Source: Gluconobacter potus (GTDB lineage Bacteria > Pseudomonadota > Alphaproteobacteria > Acetobacterales > Acetobacteraceae). Taken from it: 64,000 nucleotides of DNA. The notes below the pieces were generated by a model. That model had not been told where the DNA came from. It was given only the letters and a program-made list of their open reading frames with translations, and made no database searches. The stretch is taken from contig NZ_JABCQF010000002.1 in the NCBI RefSeq assembly GCF_015244705.1, positions 372,001 to 436,000 of the forward strand, read 5' to 3'. Position numbers and translations under genes: made by a program. How positions within the stretch are numbered: position 1 is the first letter of the stretch; every line of letters starts with the position of its first letter. Shown piece by piece: positions 63,609-64,000 of this stretch.

Positions 63609-64000
63609 TTATGCAGATTCCAGTGTCTTGCGCAGCATTGCAAACACCGTTGCCGAGTCCGCCTCCGGACCGCCGGCCTGCGCCATGTCGGGGCGGCCAC
63701 CGCCGCCCTTGCCACCCATCAGCGCCGAAGCCTCGCGCACCAGCTTGACCGCATCCAGGCGGTCCGTGAGGTCCTTGGTCACGGCGATCACGATGCTGCC
63801 ACGGCCATCGGCACTGGACATCAACGCCACGACACCCGAACCGATCTGCTTGGAGATGCTTTCTGCAAGGCCCTTGAGTTCCTTGGGACTGACATCGCCC
63901 AGATCACGCGCCGAAAGCGTAATGCCGTTAATGCTTTCCGTGGCACTGGTGCCTTCGCCGGTCGCGAGCTTGCGCTGAAGATCGGAAACCTGCGCCGTCA
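63609..64000 (-). CDS. alaS: Alanine--tRNA ligase, C-terminal end (partial)
   Basis: The last 130 codons are present; the rest lies beyond base 64000. The sequence is the C-Ala/DHHA1 domain: LSARDLGDVSPKELKGLAES, GSGVVALMSSADGRGSIVIA and the glycine-rich GGKGGGGRPDMAQAGG end typical of AlaRS, which helps bind tRNA and editing substrate. Stop TAA at 63611-63609. Confidence 0.93.
   Translation of the reverse strand, partial: TAQVSDLQRKLATGEGTSATESINGITLSARDLGDVSPKELKGLAESISKQIGSGVVALMSSADGRGSIVIAVTKDLTDRLDAVKLVREASALMGGKGGGGRPDMAQAGGPEADSATVFAMLRKTLESA

Overview
The window reads as chromosomal core sequence of an alphaproteobacterium of the acetic acid bacteria (Acetobacteraceae), most likely Gluconobacter or a close relative. 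This rests on high G+C coding DNA with CTG-dominated leucine codons, an alphaproteobacterial gene order (glyQ-glyS; argS-SPOR-scpA-scpB-tatB-tatC-serS; erpA-xthA next to dgt), and the style of the proteins. The species is an inference. Coding density is high. I see no insertion sequence, prophage, integron, CRISPR array, rRNA or tRNA gene. The first and last genes (rne, alaS) run off the window.

Layout. 1-7.5 kb: rne (partial), a Tat-exported amidase, leuA behind a leucine-rich leader peptide, a TauE/SafE permease with a consensus promoter and a hairpin over its ribosome binding site, and two glycine-zipper lipoproteins. 7.8-13.7 kb: the elongasome cluster mreB-mreC-mreD-mrdA-rodA. 13.7-18.7 kb: on the minus strand glyQ-glyS followed by a predicted nuclease-helicase (DUF2075 type). 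18.8-26.9 kb: a DUF2076 protein, a Rieske/FAD oxidoreductase, aspS, a ferritin-like protein, a small secreted protein, erpA-xthA (minus) and dgt. 26.9-34.7 kb: a colinear run argS-SPOR-scpA-scpB-tatB-tatC-serS-YbaY/META lipoprotein. 34.7-42.6 kb: a candidate small RNA or attenuator upstream of an XRE regulator, a Suv3-like RNA helicase (minus), then fpr, gor and a FUSC exporter. 42.6-49.4 kb: an alpha/beta hydrolase and a small secreted protein (minus), then alkB, class II DAHP synthase, pncB, an acidic protein and gltX. 49.4-56.7 kb: a minus-strand run cysS-trmJ-KirBac channel-aldose epimerase, MATE and MFS exporters converging, and a Kbp-like BON-LysM protein. 57-64 kb: rpsD, a small secreted protein, prfC, then on the minus strand alaS (partial), carbonic anhydrase, an exo/endonuclease-phosphatase family protein, a NUDIX protein and mtnK.

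Themes. Seven aminoacyl-tRNA synthetases or their subunits, S4, RF3 and TrmJ make translation the main function. MreBCD-PBP2-RodA, the amidase and the SPOR protein serve the cell wall. TatB/TatC supply export for proteins such as the twin-arginine amidase. Fpr, Gor, the Rieske-FAD protein and ErpA serve redox and Fe-S metabolism. The least expected signals are in regulatory DNA: the leuA leader, the SD-masking hairpin of the TauE gene, the terminator-ended RNA at 34.8 kb, and the nuclease-helicase gene whose start sits in a perfect inverted repeat just after glyS.
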